A stretch of DNA of 64,000 bases from DATJLY01 sp035532935 (GCA_035532935.1 DATKQE010000075.1:8515-72514), one strand, 5' to 3'; counted from the stretch's first letter, positions 25,958 through 33,784 are shown. The notes: generated by a model not told the origin, from the sequence alone. A program made the numbers and translations.

Positions 25958-27019
25958 CTAGCTCCGTGAATTGCGCGTGTGATCGACTTGCATGTTCGCG
26001 AGGAATAGCACCAGCGGATGGATGCCGAGCGCCAGCAGCCGCGACTGGTCGAGCGAAGCGAGCGCCGCCTGCTCGTCGCCGGCCAGGCCCGAAGCCGCGG
26101 CATAGCCCGCGGGATCGTCGAGATAGCGGCGGCGCTCGGCCTCGTCATTGGCGAGGCGATGCAGCATCTGCGTCAACCGTACCCGCTCCGGATGGATCGG
26201 CGGGTAATGCAGCCTGTCGGGGCGTTCGGCCGGCGGCGCGTCGAAGGCCATCGTCGCGTAGGTGTGATGCCAGCTCGGCTCGAACGCAGCGATGTCGGCC
26301 TTGCGCTCGCCGAGCATGCCTGCGGCGATCGCCCACGAGCGCAGCTCGACATTGCCCATGTCATCGAGCAACCGTTCCTCGAGCCCGAGGAGATGGCGAA
26401 GATTGCCGCCCTTCAGGATATCGAAAAGCTGGCGGTCGAACGCGACCTCGGGCCGCGCATAGCGATCGGTGCCGGGGTAGTGCGACATGCCACCGCTGGC
26501 GACGACGACCGCGCCGATCCCCGCCGCCGCGATGCCGCGGGCGAGCGCCTCGCCGAAAGCAAAGCAGCGCAGCATCGGTGGCTGCGGCGGAATGTAGGAA
26601 TTGACGTAAAGCGGCACGATCGGCTGCGCGACGCCGAGGAAGGTCAGGGGAATGCCGAAGGCATAGTCGATCCCCGCGTTGTTGGTGAAGGCCGGGTCGA
26701 ATCCTTCCTGCTGCATGTGGCGCATGAGCCGCATGGAGACGTCGCTGGCGATCGTGAAGCGGAACGCGCGACCCGCGAACGAGCCGCCCGCCTCGGCGCC
26801 GAGATGGAAGCAGAACGGTGGCGTGCAATGCAGCAGGAACTGATTGGCGTGGTCGTTAGCGACGACGATCCAGACATCGGGGCGGAGCGCGGCGAGCCGC
26901 CGCCCCACCTCGCCCATGACCTCGCGCACGCGCGCGACCGTCGCCTTGTCCTCGGTCTCGGGCAGCGAGAAGAATTGCGGCGCGTGCGGCACCAAGGCGC
27001 CGCCCAGAACACCAGGCAT
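25958..27019 (-). CDS. Extradiol dioxygenase, LigB-LigA fusion (gallate/protocatechuate 4,5-type)
   Basis: A 353-residue class III extradiol dioxygenase. Residues 1-265 are the catalytic LigB domain with His12 ('LVPHAPQFF'), His57 ('ANDHANQF'), the base in 'SGGMSHYPG' and a Glu in 'GNVELRSW'. Residues 280-345 match the small LigA subunit ('DPAGYAAASGLAGDEQAALA', 'LLALGIHPLVLF'). Separate ligA and ligB genes encode the classical protocatechuate enzyme; the B-A fused order is known from gallate dioxygenases. It would open a catechol-type ring in the meta position. It is the natural partner of the Rieske oxygenase and the Pht5-like gene around it. Confidence 0.86.
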   Translation of the reverse strand: MPGVLGGALVPHAPQFFSLPETEDKATVARVREVMGEVGRRLAALRPDVWIVVANDHANQFLLHCTPPFCFHLGAEAGGSFAGRAFRFTIASDVSMRLMRHMQQEGFDPAFTNNAGIDYAFGIPLTFLGVAQPIVPLYVNSYIPPQPPMLRCFAFGEALARGIAAAGIGAVVVASGGMSHYPGTDRYARPEVAFDRQLFDILKGGNLRHLLGLEERLLDDMGNVELRSWAIAAGMLGERKADIAAFEPSWHHTYATMAFDAPPAERPDRLHYPPIHPERVRLTQMLHRLANDEAERRRYLDDPAGYAAASGLAGDEQAALASLDQSRLLALGIHPLVLFLANMQVDHTRNSRS

Positions 27020-27034
27020 CGAACCTCCGTCGGC

Positions 27035-27544
27035 TCAGATCGGCATCACCAGCGTGTTGTCGATCAGCAGCGTATCGTAGACGCAATGGCGTTCGCGCAA
27101 CAGCAGGCGTCCGCCGATGCGCGCGAACCGGTCGTAATAGCGTCCGGCCTGATGCAGCGTGGTGCGTTCGTCCACCAGCGTCTGCAGCACGAGATAGTTG
27201 GCCTGCGCCGCGACGACGGCGTCGGCGACGCCGAGGATGCGGAGATTGGTCACGTGATGCTGCAGATAGCGCGGCGCGAACATCTCGGTCCGGGCGATGG
27301 CGAGCGCGCGGTCGCGCAGCATGCCCTTGCCCTCGCAATAGACGAGGCCGACCGGAAGTCCGGAATCCGCATTCTCGCGGCCGGTGATGCGGTAGATCGC
27401 GTCCTCGGCGAAGAAGGACGGCCAATCGGCGATGCGGTCCTCGTCGAGCGCCGCGCAATATTCGGCGTGAAATTCCTCGATCTCGAGGCGCAGCGCGCGC
27501 GCCATGGCGGGATCGAGTTCGGTCCTGGCGAAGCCCGCGAGCAT
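27035..27544 (-). CDS. Aromatic-ring-hydroxylating oxygenase, beta subunit
   Basis: A 169-residue small subunit with the NTF2-like cone fold: 'LRLEIEEFHAEYCAALDEDRI', 'WPSFFAEDAIYRITGREN', 'LQHHVTNLRILG' and 'DTLLIDNTLVMPI'. It assembles with the alpha subunit into an alpha3beta3 hexamer and helps shape the pocket. Its ATG overlaps the alpha-subunit stop by one base (TGATG), showing coupled translation. An earlier in-frame start would run deep into the alpha gene and is unlikely. The ring-opening enzyme gene follows 15 bases later. Confidence 0.88.
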   Translation of the reverse strand: MLAGFARTELDPAMARALRLEIEEFHAEYCAALDEDRIADWPSFFAEDAIYRITGRENADSGLPVGLVYCEGKGMLRDRALAIARTEMFAPRYLQHHVTNLRILGVADAVVAAQANYLVLQTLVDERTTLHQAGRYYDRFARIGGRLLLRERHCVYDTLLIDNTLVMPI

Positions 27545-28815
27545 CACACCCCCATGACTCCGCGCCAATGGCGATAGAGCGCGCGGATCGCCGCCTCGGT
27601 GATGAGGGTCGTGGCGCTGCCTTCGGCGGTGCCGCCGAGCTCGACCATGGCGGCGCCATCGCGCGACTTGCGAAGACCATCCTGGACGAATTTCATCGCC
27701 TCGTTGTCCTCGAGCCCGAGGAATCCCGCGGGACCCATCAGATTGCCCTGACGCAGGCGGTGGCGCAGCATCTCGTCGCTGTCGCCCTCATAGCCGAACA
27801 TGGTCCAGATCATGGCGAATTCGTTGGGGCCCATCGGCACGATCTGTCGCGTCCCGAGCGTGTTGAGCTCGCGCTGCACGATCATGGTCGGCCATATCGT
27901 CTGCATCGTCACCGACCAGGGCGAGCGGAACTCGCGCACGTAATCCATGAGGCGCGGGTCGGCGAGCCGCAGATCCTCGTGGAAGGCGCGCATCTCGCGC
28001 TGGCTGTCGCGATCGATCTTGACCGCGTCAGACCGGGCGGACGCCATGGTGCCGTGCCGCCCGGTCGGGTCGACGATCATTGCCGATTTGTTGCCGGCGA
28101 CGAGCAGGCCGAAGGTCACGAGATAGGAATGAAGCAGGGTCGCGTGATAGGGGTCCTTGAGATTCTCGTGATACATCTTCCAGTTGGCCGGCACCGTGTT
28201 GCGGTAATAGCCGAGGATCTTGAGCTTGCGGCCATCGAACACCGCATCGAAATCCTCCAGCATCTCCGACCCGAGATAGTCCTCGAGTGGCTCGGTATCG
28301 GCCGCGAACGAGGCGAACACGACGCCGTTCCGCGTCGCGACGGCAAGCCTGCGCACGCCGTGCGCCTCGAGATTGAAGCCCTGGGGCATGCCGCCTTCGC
28401 CGGCGAGGCCGCGACGGAACGGCACGGCGGCGAGCTTGCCCGTGAGGTCATAGGTCCATTGGTGATAAGGGCAGACGAACTCACGCGCATTGCCGCGATA
28501 GGGTCGGCAGAACTCGGCGCCGCGATGGGCGCAGCGGTTCTCGAAGACGTGGATGGCGCCATCCATCGCGCGCGCGACCACCACCGGGGTCGGGCCGACG
28601 AACGAGCGCTTGAAATCACCCGGTTCGGGAATCTCCGCCTCGAGCGCCACGAAATTCCAGCACCGTCCGTGAAAGATGCGCTCGACCTCGCGCTCGTAGA
28701 TCGTCTGGCTGGTATAGACCCAGTCCGGAATGCGCGCGAGTCCCTCCGCCGGCCAGATATAATCCAGCGCCGCCGATGCGGACTCCTCGATCTCAGGGCG
28801 AGCACTGTCGGGCAT
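27544..28815 (-). CDS. Rieske aromatic-ring-hydroxylating oxygenase, alpha subunit
   Basis: A 423-residue large subunit. The Rieske cluster ligands are Cys95, His97, Cys115 and His118 ('CAHRG' and 'CPYHQW'). The mononuclear iron site is in 'NLKDPYHATLLHSY', with Asp221, His224 and His229. Spacing and length suit the anthranilate/salicylate/phthalate-type alpha subunits. It dihydroxylates or hydroxylates a substituted ring with electrons from a reductase and ferredoxin that are not found nearby. The ATG at 28815 lies well before the Rieske domain. The ring-opening enzyme downstream suggests the product is a catechol, perhaps after decarboxylation. Confidence 0.92.
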   Translation of the reverse strand: MPDSARPEIEESASAALDYIWPAEGLARIPDWVYTSQTIYEREVERIFHGRCWNFVALEAEIPEPGDFKRSFVGPTPVVVARAMDGAIHVFENRCAHRGAEFCRPYRGNAREFVCPYHQWTYDLTGKLAAVPFRRGLAGEGGMPQGFNLEAHGVRRLAVATRNGVVFASFAADTEPLEDYLGSEMLEDFDAVFDGRKLKILGYYRNTVPANWKMYHENLKDPYHATLLHSYLVTFGLLVAGNKSAMIVDPTGRHGTMASARSDAVKIDRDSQREMRAFHEDLRLADPRLMDYVREFRSPWSVTMQTIWPTMIVQRELNTLGTRQIVPMGPNEFAMIWTMFGYEGDSDEMLRHRLRQGNLMGPAGFLGLEDNEAMKFVQDGLRKSRDGAAMVELGGTAEGSATTLITEAAIRALYRHWRGVMGV

Positions 28816-28895
28816 GTTGCCGTCCTCGCGCGGGACTTGACGCCAACCGAGTATACGTCCGCTTCCCCGGCGCGCAATCGCGCCGCGCGCGGGGC

Positions 28896-29459
28896 TCACG
28901 ACGACGGATTGCAGGTCGCGACGAGTTCGGCGCGGCTCAACCTTCCGTCGTGGTTGGTGTCGAGCCCGGCGAAATTGGTGTTGGCATAGGCCATGAAGTC
29001 ATTGCGCGACACGCGGTTGCGCAGACGCACGTCCGCCAGCATCACCGGATCGGGGCGGTCCTTCGCGATCGCCGCCCGGGCGTTGTCGGCCCCGCCTCGA
29101 CGGCGGCGGCCCGATTCCTGATCCGGCAGCGGCGGCGGCGCATAGGGCCGACGGTACTGCGCCAATTCTGCCGGCGTGACGGTGCCATCATGGTCGAGAT
29201 CCATCGCCGCGAACTGCCGCGCCGCATCGGCGAGGAACTCCGCGCGGTCGATGGTGCCATCGTGGTTGGCATCGACGCGCGCGAACCATTGCGCCATGGC
29301 CTGCTCGCATCGCGGATGTCCGAGCGGACCGCCGCTCAACGGCTCGCCGTTGGGGCTGTAGATCGGGCCCGCATCCTCGGGGTGGTCCCGGCCACCGAAC
29401 CAGGAGCAGCCGCCGAGTGCCAGCAGCGCCGCGAACAGGATCGCCGCAGCGCGCGTCAC
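28896..29459 (-). CDS. EF-hand calcium-binding lipoprotein
   Basis: A 187-residue secreted protein. The GTG start gives a short lipoprotein signal, 'VTRAAAILFAALLALGGC', with the lipobox cysteine around residue 18. Three EF-hand loops follow: 'DANHDGTIDRAEF', 'DLDHDGTVTPAEL' and 'DTNHDGRLSRAEL', each with D-x-N/D-x-D-G spacing. A Pro/Gly/Arg-rich linker separates the second and third. It is predicted to be anchored in the membrane and to bind calcium in the periplasm. Its GTG overlaps the stop of the cupin gene (GTGA), yet its link to the oxygenase operon is unexplained. Confidence 0.85.
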   Translation of the reverse strand: MTRAAAILFAALLALGGCSWFGGRDHPEDAGPIYSPNGEPLSGGPLGHPRCEQAMAQWFARVDANHDGTIDRAEFLADAARQFAAMDLDHDGTVTPAELAQYRRPYAPPPLPDQESGRRRRGGADNARAAIAKDRPDPVMLADVRLRNRVSRNDFMAYANTNFAGLDTNHDGRLSRAELVATCNPSS

Positions 29460-29986
29460 CCGGCCTTCAAATGCGCATCGCGGCGCTGGAACAGCGCGTC
29501 GTCGGCATAGCCCATCGTCTCCGGCCGCCCGCGCCCCAGCATTACTTGGAAATAGACCGGCTCCAGGCTCTCGTTCTGATAGCCGTGAATGACGCCGGGC
29601 GGACAGGCGATGCACTCCCACGGGCCGAGACGGCTGCTCACGCGGTTTCCCGCCTCGTCTTCGACGAATACCGTGAGATAACCCTGCAGCACGAAGAACA
29701 CTTCCTCGACCTCGTGCGTGTGGGGGGGATTGCCCTGGCCGGTCGGGAGATAGATTACGCTCAAGGTGAAGCCGCGCGGCGGAATGGACGTCGGATCGGC
29801 GTGCTTGCCCGAGCCCCCGGCGCCGATGAAGCGGTGCTGCGCGCGGCGGTATCCTTCGATCCGCGCATCTTCGAACGCCTCCCAGTCGCCGGTCTTGTCG
29901 CGGAACCGTCCGACATAGCGCTCCATGATTTCATCGAGCGACAGCGCCGCCACCTCGGGCGGCATGGCATGGCGGGCAACGGCCAT
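29456..29986 (-). CDS. Single-domain cupin protein
   Basis: A 176-residue protein with a central cupin barrel: 'NPPHTHEVEEVFFVLQGYLTVF' (positions about 92-113, with the H-x-H and E of cupin motif 1) and 'PPGVIHGYQNES' (motif 2 His). The N-terminal 60 residues are helical. Metal ligands are all present, so an enzymatic or ligand-binding role is plausible. An AGGAG-type box precedes the ATG at 29986; it is preferred to a start eight codons earlier. It lies between the 2Fe-2S gene and the EF-hand lipoprotein gene in the same operon. Confidence 0.83.
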   Translation of the reverse strand: MAVARHAMPPEVAALSLDEIMERYVGRFRDKTGDWEAFEDARIEGYRRAQHRFIGAGGSGKHADPTSIPPRGFTLSVIYLPTGQGNPPHTHEVEEVFFVLQGYLTVFVEDEAGNRVSSRLGPWECIACPPGVIHGYQNESLEPVYFQVMLGRGRPETMGYADDALFQRRDAHLKAG

Positions 29987-30043
29987 CTTTTCTCTCCTGA
30001 TCGAGATCACCTAGGCCTGATTATCGCCGCCCCAGGGGCTCGG

Positions 30044-30397
30044 TCAATCCGAGGCAGGCGCGGCCCGCGCGATTCGTTCGTCCGGTGGTGCGATCTCGGT
30101 GGCGAGGTCGCGCAGCAGCGCCTTGTTGGCCAACGGCTCGAGCCGCATCTCGCGCGGCTCGAGCCGCGCCATGCAGGCATACACCACCTTGCCGTCGAGC
30201 AGCATCATGCATTCCTTGCAGGCATTGGCATTGATGCAGGAGAAGCGGAAGGCGAGGCTCGGATCCTGCTCGACGCGGATGCGGCGCAAACCGTCGAGCA
30301 CCGACTGGCCGCGCTCGAATGCCACCTCGAACCGGTCCCAATGCCCGGCCTCGCCGGGCGCGCCGCGGCGGATGAGAAGCTGCGCGACAAGGCTCAT
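30044..30397 (-). CDS. Miniature 2Fe-2S protein, FrdB/SdhB N-terminal domain only
   Basis: A 117-residue protein that matches only the first, plant-ferredoxin-like domain of succinate dehydrogenase/fumarate reductase iron-sulfur subunits. Cysteines sit at 54, 60, 63 and 75 ('FSCINANACKECMMLLDG', then C75 in 'VVYAC'). The spacing C-x5-C-x2-C-x11-C has one residue more than the usual x4. The second domain, which binds the 4Fe-4S and 3Fe-4S clusters, is absent. Its ATG overlaps the flavoprotein stop by four bases, so it most likely passes electrons to or from that flavoprotein. Confidence 0.8.
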   Translation of the reverse strand: MSLVAQLLIRRGAPGEAGHWDRFEVAFERGQSVLDGLRRIRVEQDPSLAFRFSCINANACKECMMLLDGKVVYACMARLEPREMRLEPLANKALLRDLATEIAPPDERIARAAPASD

Positions 30398-32100
30398 GGC
30401 ACCGCCTCCGCCCCGGTCCGAACCGGCGTGCGCGCCACGACCGGGCGTCCGGCTTCGAGATGCACCGTTTGATGGACGGCCCAGGCATCGCCGAGGAGCG
30501 GGAAGTCCTCGCGCTGGTGCGCGCCGCGGCTCTCGGTGCGGGCGAGCGCGGCCTCGGTCACGGACGCCGCGACGAGCAGCATGTTACGCAGATCGAACCA
30601 GTCGAGCCGCGCCGTGTCGAAGGGGCGCGGCGCGCCCGGTGGCACGGGACCGAGCGCCGCCGCGATCCGCGCAATCGCGCCGAGCGCCGCCTCGAGCCCC
30701 GCAGCGGTGCGGAACGGTCCGACCTGCCGGCTCATGATCTGCTGCAATTCGGCGACCAGCGCCGCCGGATTGAGCCCTGGCTGCGGCACGCCGCCGGCGA
30801 GCAGCGCACGCGCCGGCGCCGCGAAACGCGGCTCGAACGGCGAACGGTTCATGCCGCGCACGCGCGCAGCGGCGGCGGCGCCGGCCGATCGCCCGAACAC
30901 CAGCGCCTCCGTGATGGCGTTGCCCGACAGCCGGTTGGCCCCATTGGCGCCGCCGATCGCCTCGCCCGCCGCGAACAGGTTCGGCACGCGCGTCTCGAGC
31001 GCGGGCGAGACGCGGACGCCGCCCATGTGGTAATGCGCGATCGGCGCGACCTCGACCGGCACGCGCGTGAGATCGATGCCGTTCTTCGCCAGCCGGTCGA
31101 TCACCGGACCGAAGGATTCGCGCAGCCGCTCCTCGGGCACGTGCTGGAACGAGAGATAGACGCCGCCCGCCGGCGAGGCGCGGCCGGCCTCGACCTCCTT
31201 GAGAATCGCATAGGTCGCGAGATCGCGCGTGACGCGATAGGTGCCGTCCTCGACCACGCCGTAATCGTCGGTGAATTCCCGCATCTCGGCATTGAGCAGC
31301 CGCCCGCCGAGCTTGTAGCGGAACGGGTCCCACATGATCGGGTCCATGCCGATGAGGCGCGGCGCCAGATGCCCGATCGGAAAGAACTGCACGAATTCCA
31401 TGTCGACGAGTTCAGCACCGGCGCGGAGCGCCAGCGCATAGCCATCGCCGCCCATATTGGCCGAGGCGCTGTTGCGGCCGTAAAGCCGGGTCAGGCCGCC
31501 GGTGGCGACGATCACCGCCTTGGCGGAAATCGCGACCGGGGCGCCGTCGCTGACGGCGAAGCCGACCGCTCCCGCCGCGACGGCATCGGCGACGACAAGA
31601 TCGGTGATACAGAGATCGCCGATGCGGCGGATGCGTGCCTGGCGCTGCACCTGGCCGCGCAGCGTCCGCGACACCGCCGGCCCGGTGGCGAGGAAATCGA
31701 CATAGACGCAGCGCGGCCGGTCGTGCCCCGGCGCCTGCGCCGCGCGGATGCGGCCGTCATGATGGCGCGCCCAGCCGGCATGCCAATTATCCATCTGGCG
31801 GATCGCCGCCGGACCGTTCTCGCACAAGAGCGCGGCGAGACGCTCGTCGCAGAGACCCCGCCCGGCCGCGAGCGTGTCGGCGAGATGGTGCTGCCAGTGG
31901 TCTGGCACCTCCTCGCCCAGGGCAACGGCAACCGTCATCTGCGCCATGACCGTGGCGCCGCCGCGGCCGATCAGGCTGCGGTCGACCAGCAGCACGTCCG
32001 CGCCGGCCTCATCGGCCGCGATCGCCGCCGCCATGCCGGCAGCGCCCGAGCCGATCACCAGAACATCCGCCTGAAGCTCGATCCCGTCCGGTCCCGCCAC
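30394..32100 (-). CDS. FrdA/SdhA-like FAD-dependent oxidoreductase
   Basis: A 568-residue flavoprotein of the fumarate reductase/succinate dehydrogenase superfamily. The FAD-binding start is 'VLVIGSGAAGMAAAIAADEA', with the covalent-FAD-like region 'GRGGATVMAQMTVAVALGEE' (an H is not obvious, so flavin may be non-covalent). 'GGDGYALALRAGAELVDMEF', 'AHYHMGGVRV' and 'GANGANRLSGNAITEALVFGR' are standard for the family. The C-terminal domain is shorter than in SdhA. No ATG fits; GTG at 32100 is chosen, with GTG at 32124 as alternative. It is the first gene of the long operon and is paired with the mini 2Fe-2S protein. Confidence 0.83.
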   Translation of the reverse strand: MAGPDGIELQADVLVIGSGAAGMAAAIAADEAGADVLLVDRSLIGRGGATVMAQMTVAVALGEEVPDHWQHHLADTLAAGRGLCDERLAALLCENGPAAIRQMDNWHAGWARHHDGRIRAAQAPGHDRPRCVYVDFLATGPAVSRTLRGQVQRQARIRRIGDLCITDLVVADAVAAGAVGFAVSDGAPVAISAKAVIVATGGLTRLYGRNSASANMGGDGYALALRAGAELVDMEFVQFFPIGHLAPRLIGMDPIMWDPFRYKLGGRLLNAEMREFTDDYGVVEDGTYRVTRDLATYAILKEVEAGRASPAGGVYLSFQHVPEERLRESFGPVIDRLAKNGIDLTRVPVEVAPIAHYHMGGVRVSPALETRVPNLFAAGEAIGGANGANRLSGNAITEALVFGRSAGAAAAARVRGMNRSPFEPRFAAPARALLAGGVPQPGLNPAALVAELQQIMSRQVGPFRTAAGLEAALGAIARIAAALGPVPPGAPRPFDTARLDWFDLRNMLLVAASVTEAALARTESRGAHQREDFPLLGDAWAVHQTVHLEAGRPVVARTPVRTGAEAVP

Positions 32101-32197
32101 GCGCCCGTCCCCGCCTTTCGCCACATATATTGGGCCGTCCGGCTGCCGGCAACCCGCGCGATTGCGCGGTGCGGCGCGCAAGGGCACAATCGCCGCC

Positions 32198-32719
32198 ATG
32201 ACGACCGCCGATGCCACCGCCTGGTCCGACCGCGTCTTCGCCGTGCTCAAGCGCGGCGAGATCGGCCAGATCGGCTTTGTGCCCGATGCCGGCCACGCGA
32301 GGCTCATCGAACTGAGCCGCGCCGATCCCGGCATCCGCGACGTGGTGCTCACCACCGAGGAGGAGGGCGTGGCGCTGGCGGCTGGCGCCTGGCTCGGCGG
32401 CGTGCGCGCGGCGCTGCTGATGCAGTCGAGCGGCGTCGGCAACTGCATCAACATGCTGTCGCTGGCACGGAACTGCCGCTTCCCGCTGCTGATGCTGGTC
32501 ACCATGCGCGGCGAGTGGGCCGAGTTCAATCAATGGCAGGTGCCGATGGGCCAGGCGACGCCGGGCGTGCTGAAGCTGTGCGACGTGCTGGTCTATCGCG
32601 TCGACCGCGCGGAAGACGCCGCAGAGACCGTCGAAGCGGCGCTCGACATCGCCTTCGGCGGCGAGTTGGCCGCCGCGGTGTTGCTGTCGCAGCGCCTCAT
32701 CGGGCGCAAAAGGTGGTGA
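32198..32719 (+). CDS. ThDP-dependent decarboxylase alpha subunit (sulfopyruvate/phosphonopyruvate decarboxylase type)
   Basis: A 173-residue protein that corresponds to the PYR domain of a split ThDP enzyme: 'GIRDVVLTTEEEGVALAAGA' holds the conserved Glu that activates ThDP, and 'ALLMQSSGVGNCINMLSLA' follows. Sulfopyruvate decarboxylase (ComD) and phosphonopyruvate decarboxylase share this layout. The beta subunit gene follows with two bases between them. It is divergent from the flavoprotein gene, with 97 bases between starts. The 2-oxo acid substrate is not known. Confidence 0.83.
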   Translation: MTTADATAWSDRVFAVLKRGEIGQIGFVPDAGHARLIELSRADPGIRDVVLTTEEEGVALAAGAWLGGVRAALLMQSSGVGNCINMLSLARNCRFPLLMLVTMRGEWAEFNQWQVPMGQATPGVLKLCDVLVYRVDRAEDAAETVEAALDIAFGGELAAAVLLSQRLIGRKRW

Positions 32720-32721
32720 CG

Positions 32722-33288
32722 ATGCTCGACCGGCGTCGCGCGGTGAAGCGCCTCCTCGCCGATCGTGGCGCGATGCTGGTGGTGAGCGGGCTCGGCTCGG
32801 CGACCTATGACGTGGCGGCGGCGGGCGACGATGCCCGCAACTTCTATTTGTGGGGCGCGATGGGCGGCGCCGTGATGATCGGGCTGGGCCTGGCTTTGGC
32901 GCAGCCGCAGCGGCGCGTGCTTGTCATCACCGGCGACGGCGAGATGCTGATGGGCATGGGCTCGCTCGCGACGGTGGCGACGCAGCGACCGCGCAACCTC
33001 GCCATCGTCGTGCTCGACAACGGTGCCTTCGGCGAGACCGGGATGCAGGCGAGCCATACCTCCGGCGGCGTCGATCTCGCCGCCGTGGCCGCCGGCTGTG
33101 GCATTCCGTCGACGCTGGAGGTCACGGACGAAGGCGGCCTCGACCGCCTCGCCCGCCTTATTCATGACGCCGACGCGCCTCTCTTCGCGCGCGTACGCAT
33201 CACCGCCGACGAGCCGCCGCGCGTGCTGCCGCTGCGCGACGGCGTCGCCCTGAAACTGCGCTTCCGCGCCGCGCTCGGGCTCAGTTGA
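32722..33288 (+). CDS. ThDP-dependent decarboxylase beta subunit
   Basis: A 188-residue PP domain partner of the preceding gene. The ThDP/Mg motif is 'ITGDGEMLMGMGSLATVA' with the closing Asn in 'IVVLDNGAFGETG'. 'LWGAMGGAVMIGLGLALAQP' matches the ComE-type beta subunit. The two genes together make one active site. The gene ends inside the 3' end of the opposite-strand cupin-like gene, with an eight-base overlap of coding sequences. Either sulfopyruvate or another short 2-oxo acid may be the substrate. Confidence 0.85.
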   Translation: MLDRRRAVKRLLADRGAMLVVSGLGSATYDVAAAGDDARNFYLWGAMGGAVMIGLGLALAQPQRRVLVITGDGEMLMGMGSLATVATQRPRNLAIVVLDNGAFGETGMQASHTSGGVDLAAVAAGCGIPSTLEVTDEGGLDRLARLIHDADAPLFARVRITADEPPRVLPLRDGVALKLRFRAALGLS

Positions 33289-33784
33289 CCTTGTCGTAGG
33301 CGAAGCGGCGGACCTTGTCGAGGTTGCGGCCCTCGATGCGGATCAGGCTGGTCGAGCCGTCCCGCCGCGGCGAGTGGAGATCGCCCTCGTTATAGACATG
33401 GGCCATGCCCGGCTTCAGCGCATAGTCGCGGACGTGCCGCACCTTGCCGTGCTTGCCTTCGCCGGCAGGCTCGACCAGCGCCCAGTCGGTCATCATGGTC
33501 TCGCCGCGCGCCTGGCCATAGATCGCCCAATGCGGGCCGTGATCGTGCGGATTGCTCTGCCGCGCGCCCTCGTAATTGTGGCCGAGGATGCAGAAGCCGA
33601 GTTGCGGATCCTCATAGAGGATCTTGCGCTCGCCGACGTCCTTGCCGAGGTTCTTGGCGACGAAATCCGGATCCTTGAGATATTCCTGCAGCACGGCGCA
33701 GACCTTCTTGCGCCCTGTGGGATTTGGCTCCTTGGTGAGAATGTCGTGGCACTCGGTCGCGAACTGCTCGAGGGTAAGGCTCAT
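33281..33784 (-). CDS. Cupin-fold protein, thiol-dioxygenase-like
   Basis: A 167-residue protein with a single small beta-barrel signature. 'QSNPHDHGPHWAIYGQARGE' contains His80-x-His82, and a later His in 'MAHVYNEGDLHSPRRDG' could complete an iron site, as in cysteine or 2-aminoethanethiol dioxygenases. 'LEQFATECHDILTKEPNPTG' is a helical lead-in of unknown role. No confident enzyme assignment is possible. The start at 33784 follows a GGAG box. It lies 51 bases downstream of the molybdenum hydroxylase gene on the same strand. Confidence 0.7.
   Translation of the reverse strand: MSLTLEQFATECHDILTKEPNPTGRKKVCAVLQEYLKDPDFVAKNLGKDVGERKILYEDPQLGFCILGHNYEGARQSNPHDHGPHWAIYGQARGETMMTDWALVEPAGEGKHGKVRHVRDYALKPGMAHVYNEGDLHSPRRDGSTSLIRIEGRNLDKVRRFAYDKVN

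Noticed and set aside
30460..32700. Very long plus-strand frame opposite the flavoprotein, joined in frame to the ThDP beta subunit
   Set aside because: Only the last 188 residues resemble a protein; the rest is antisense of the FAD gene. The beta subunit was given its own ATG at 32722.
1725..33288. Phosphonate biosynthesis from the PEP-mutase-family gene and the ThDP decarboxylase pair
   Set aside because: The genes are 30 kb apart, and the lyase has a KRCGH-type active-site loop typical of isocitrate-lyase-like enzymes rather than PEP mutase. No other phosphonate genes are seen.
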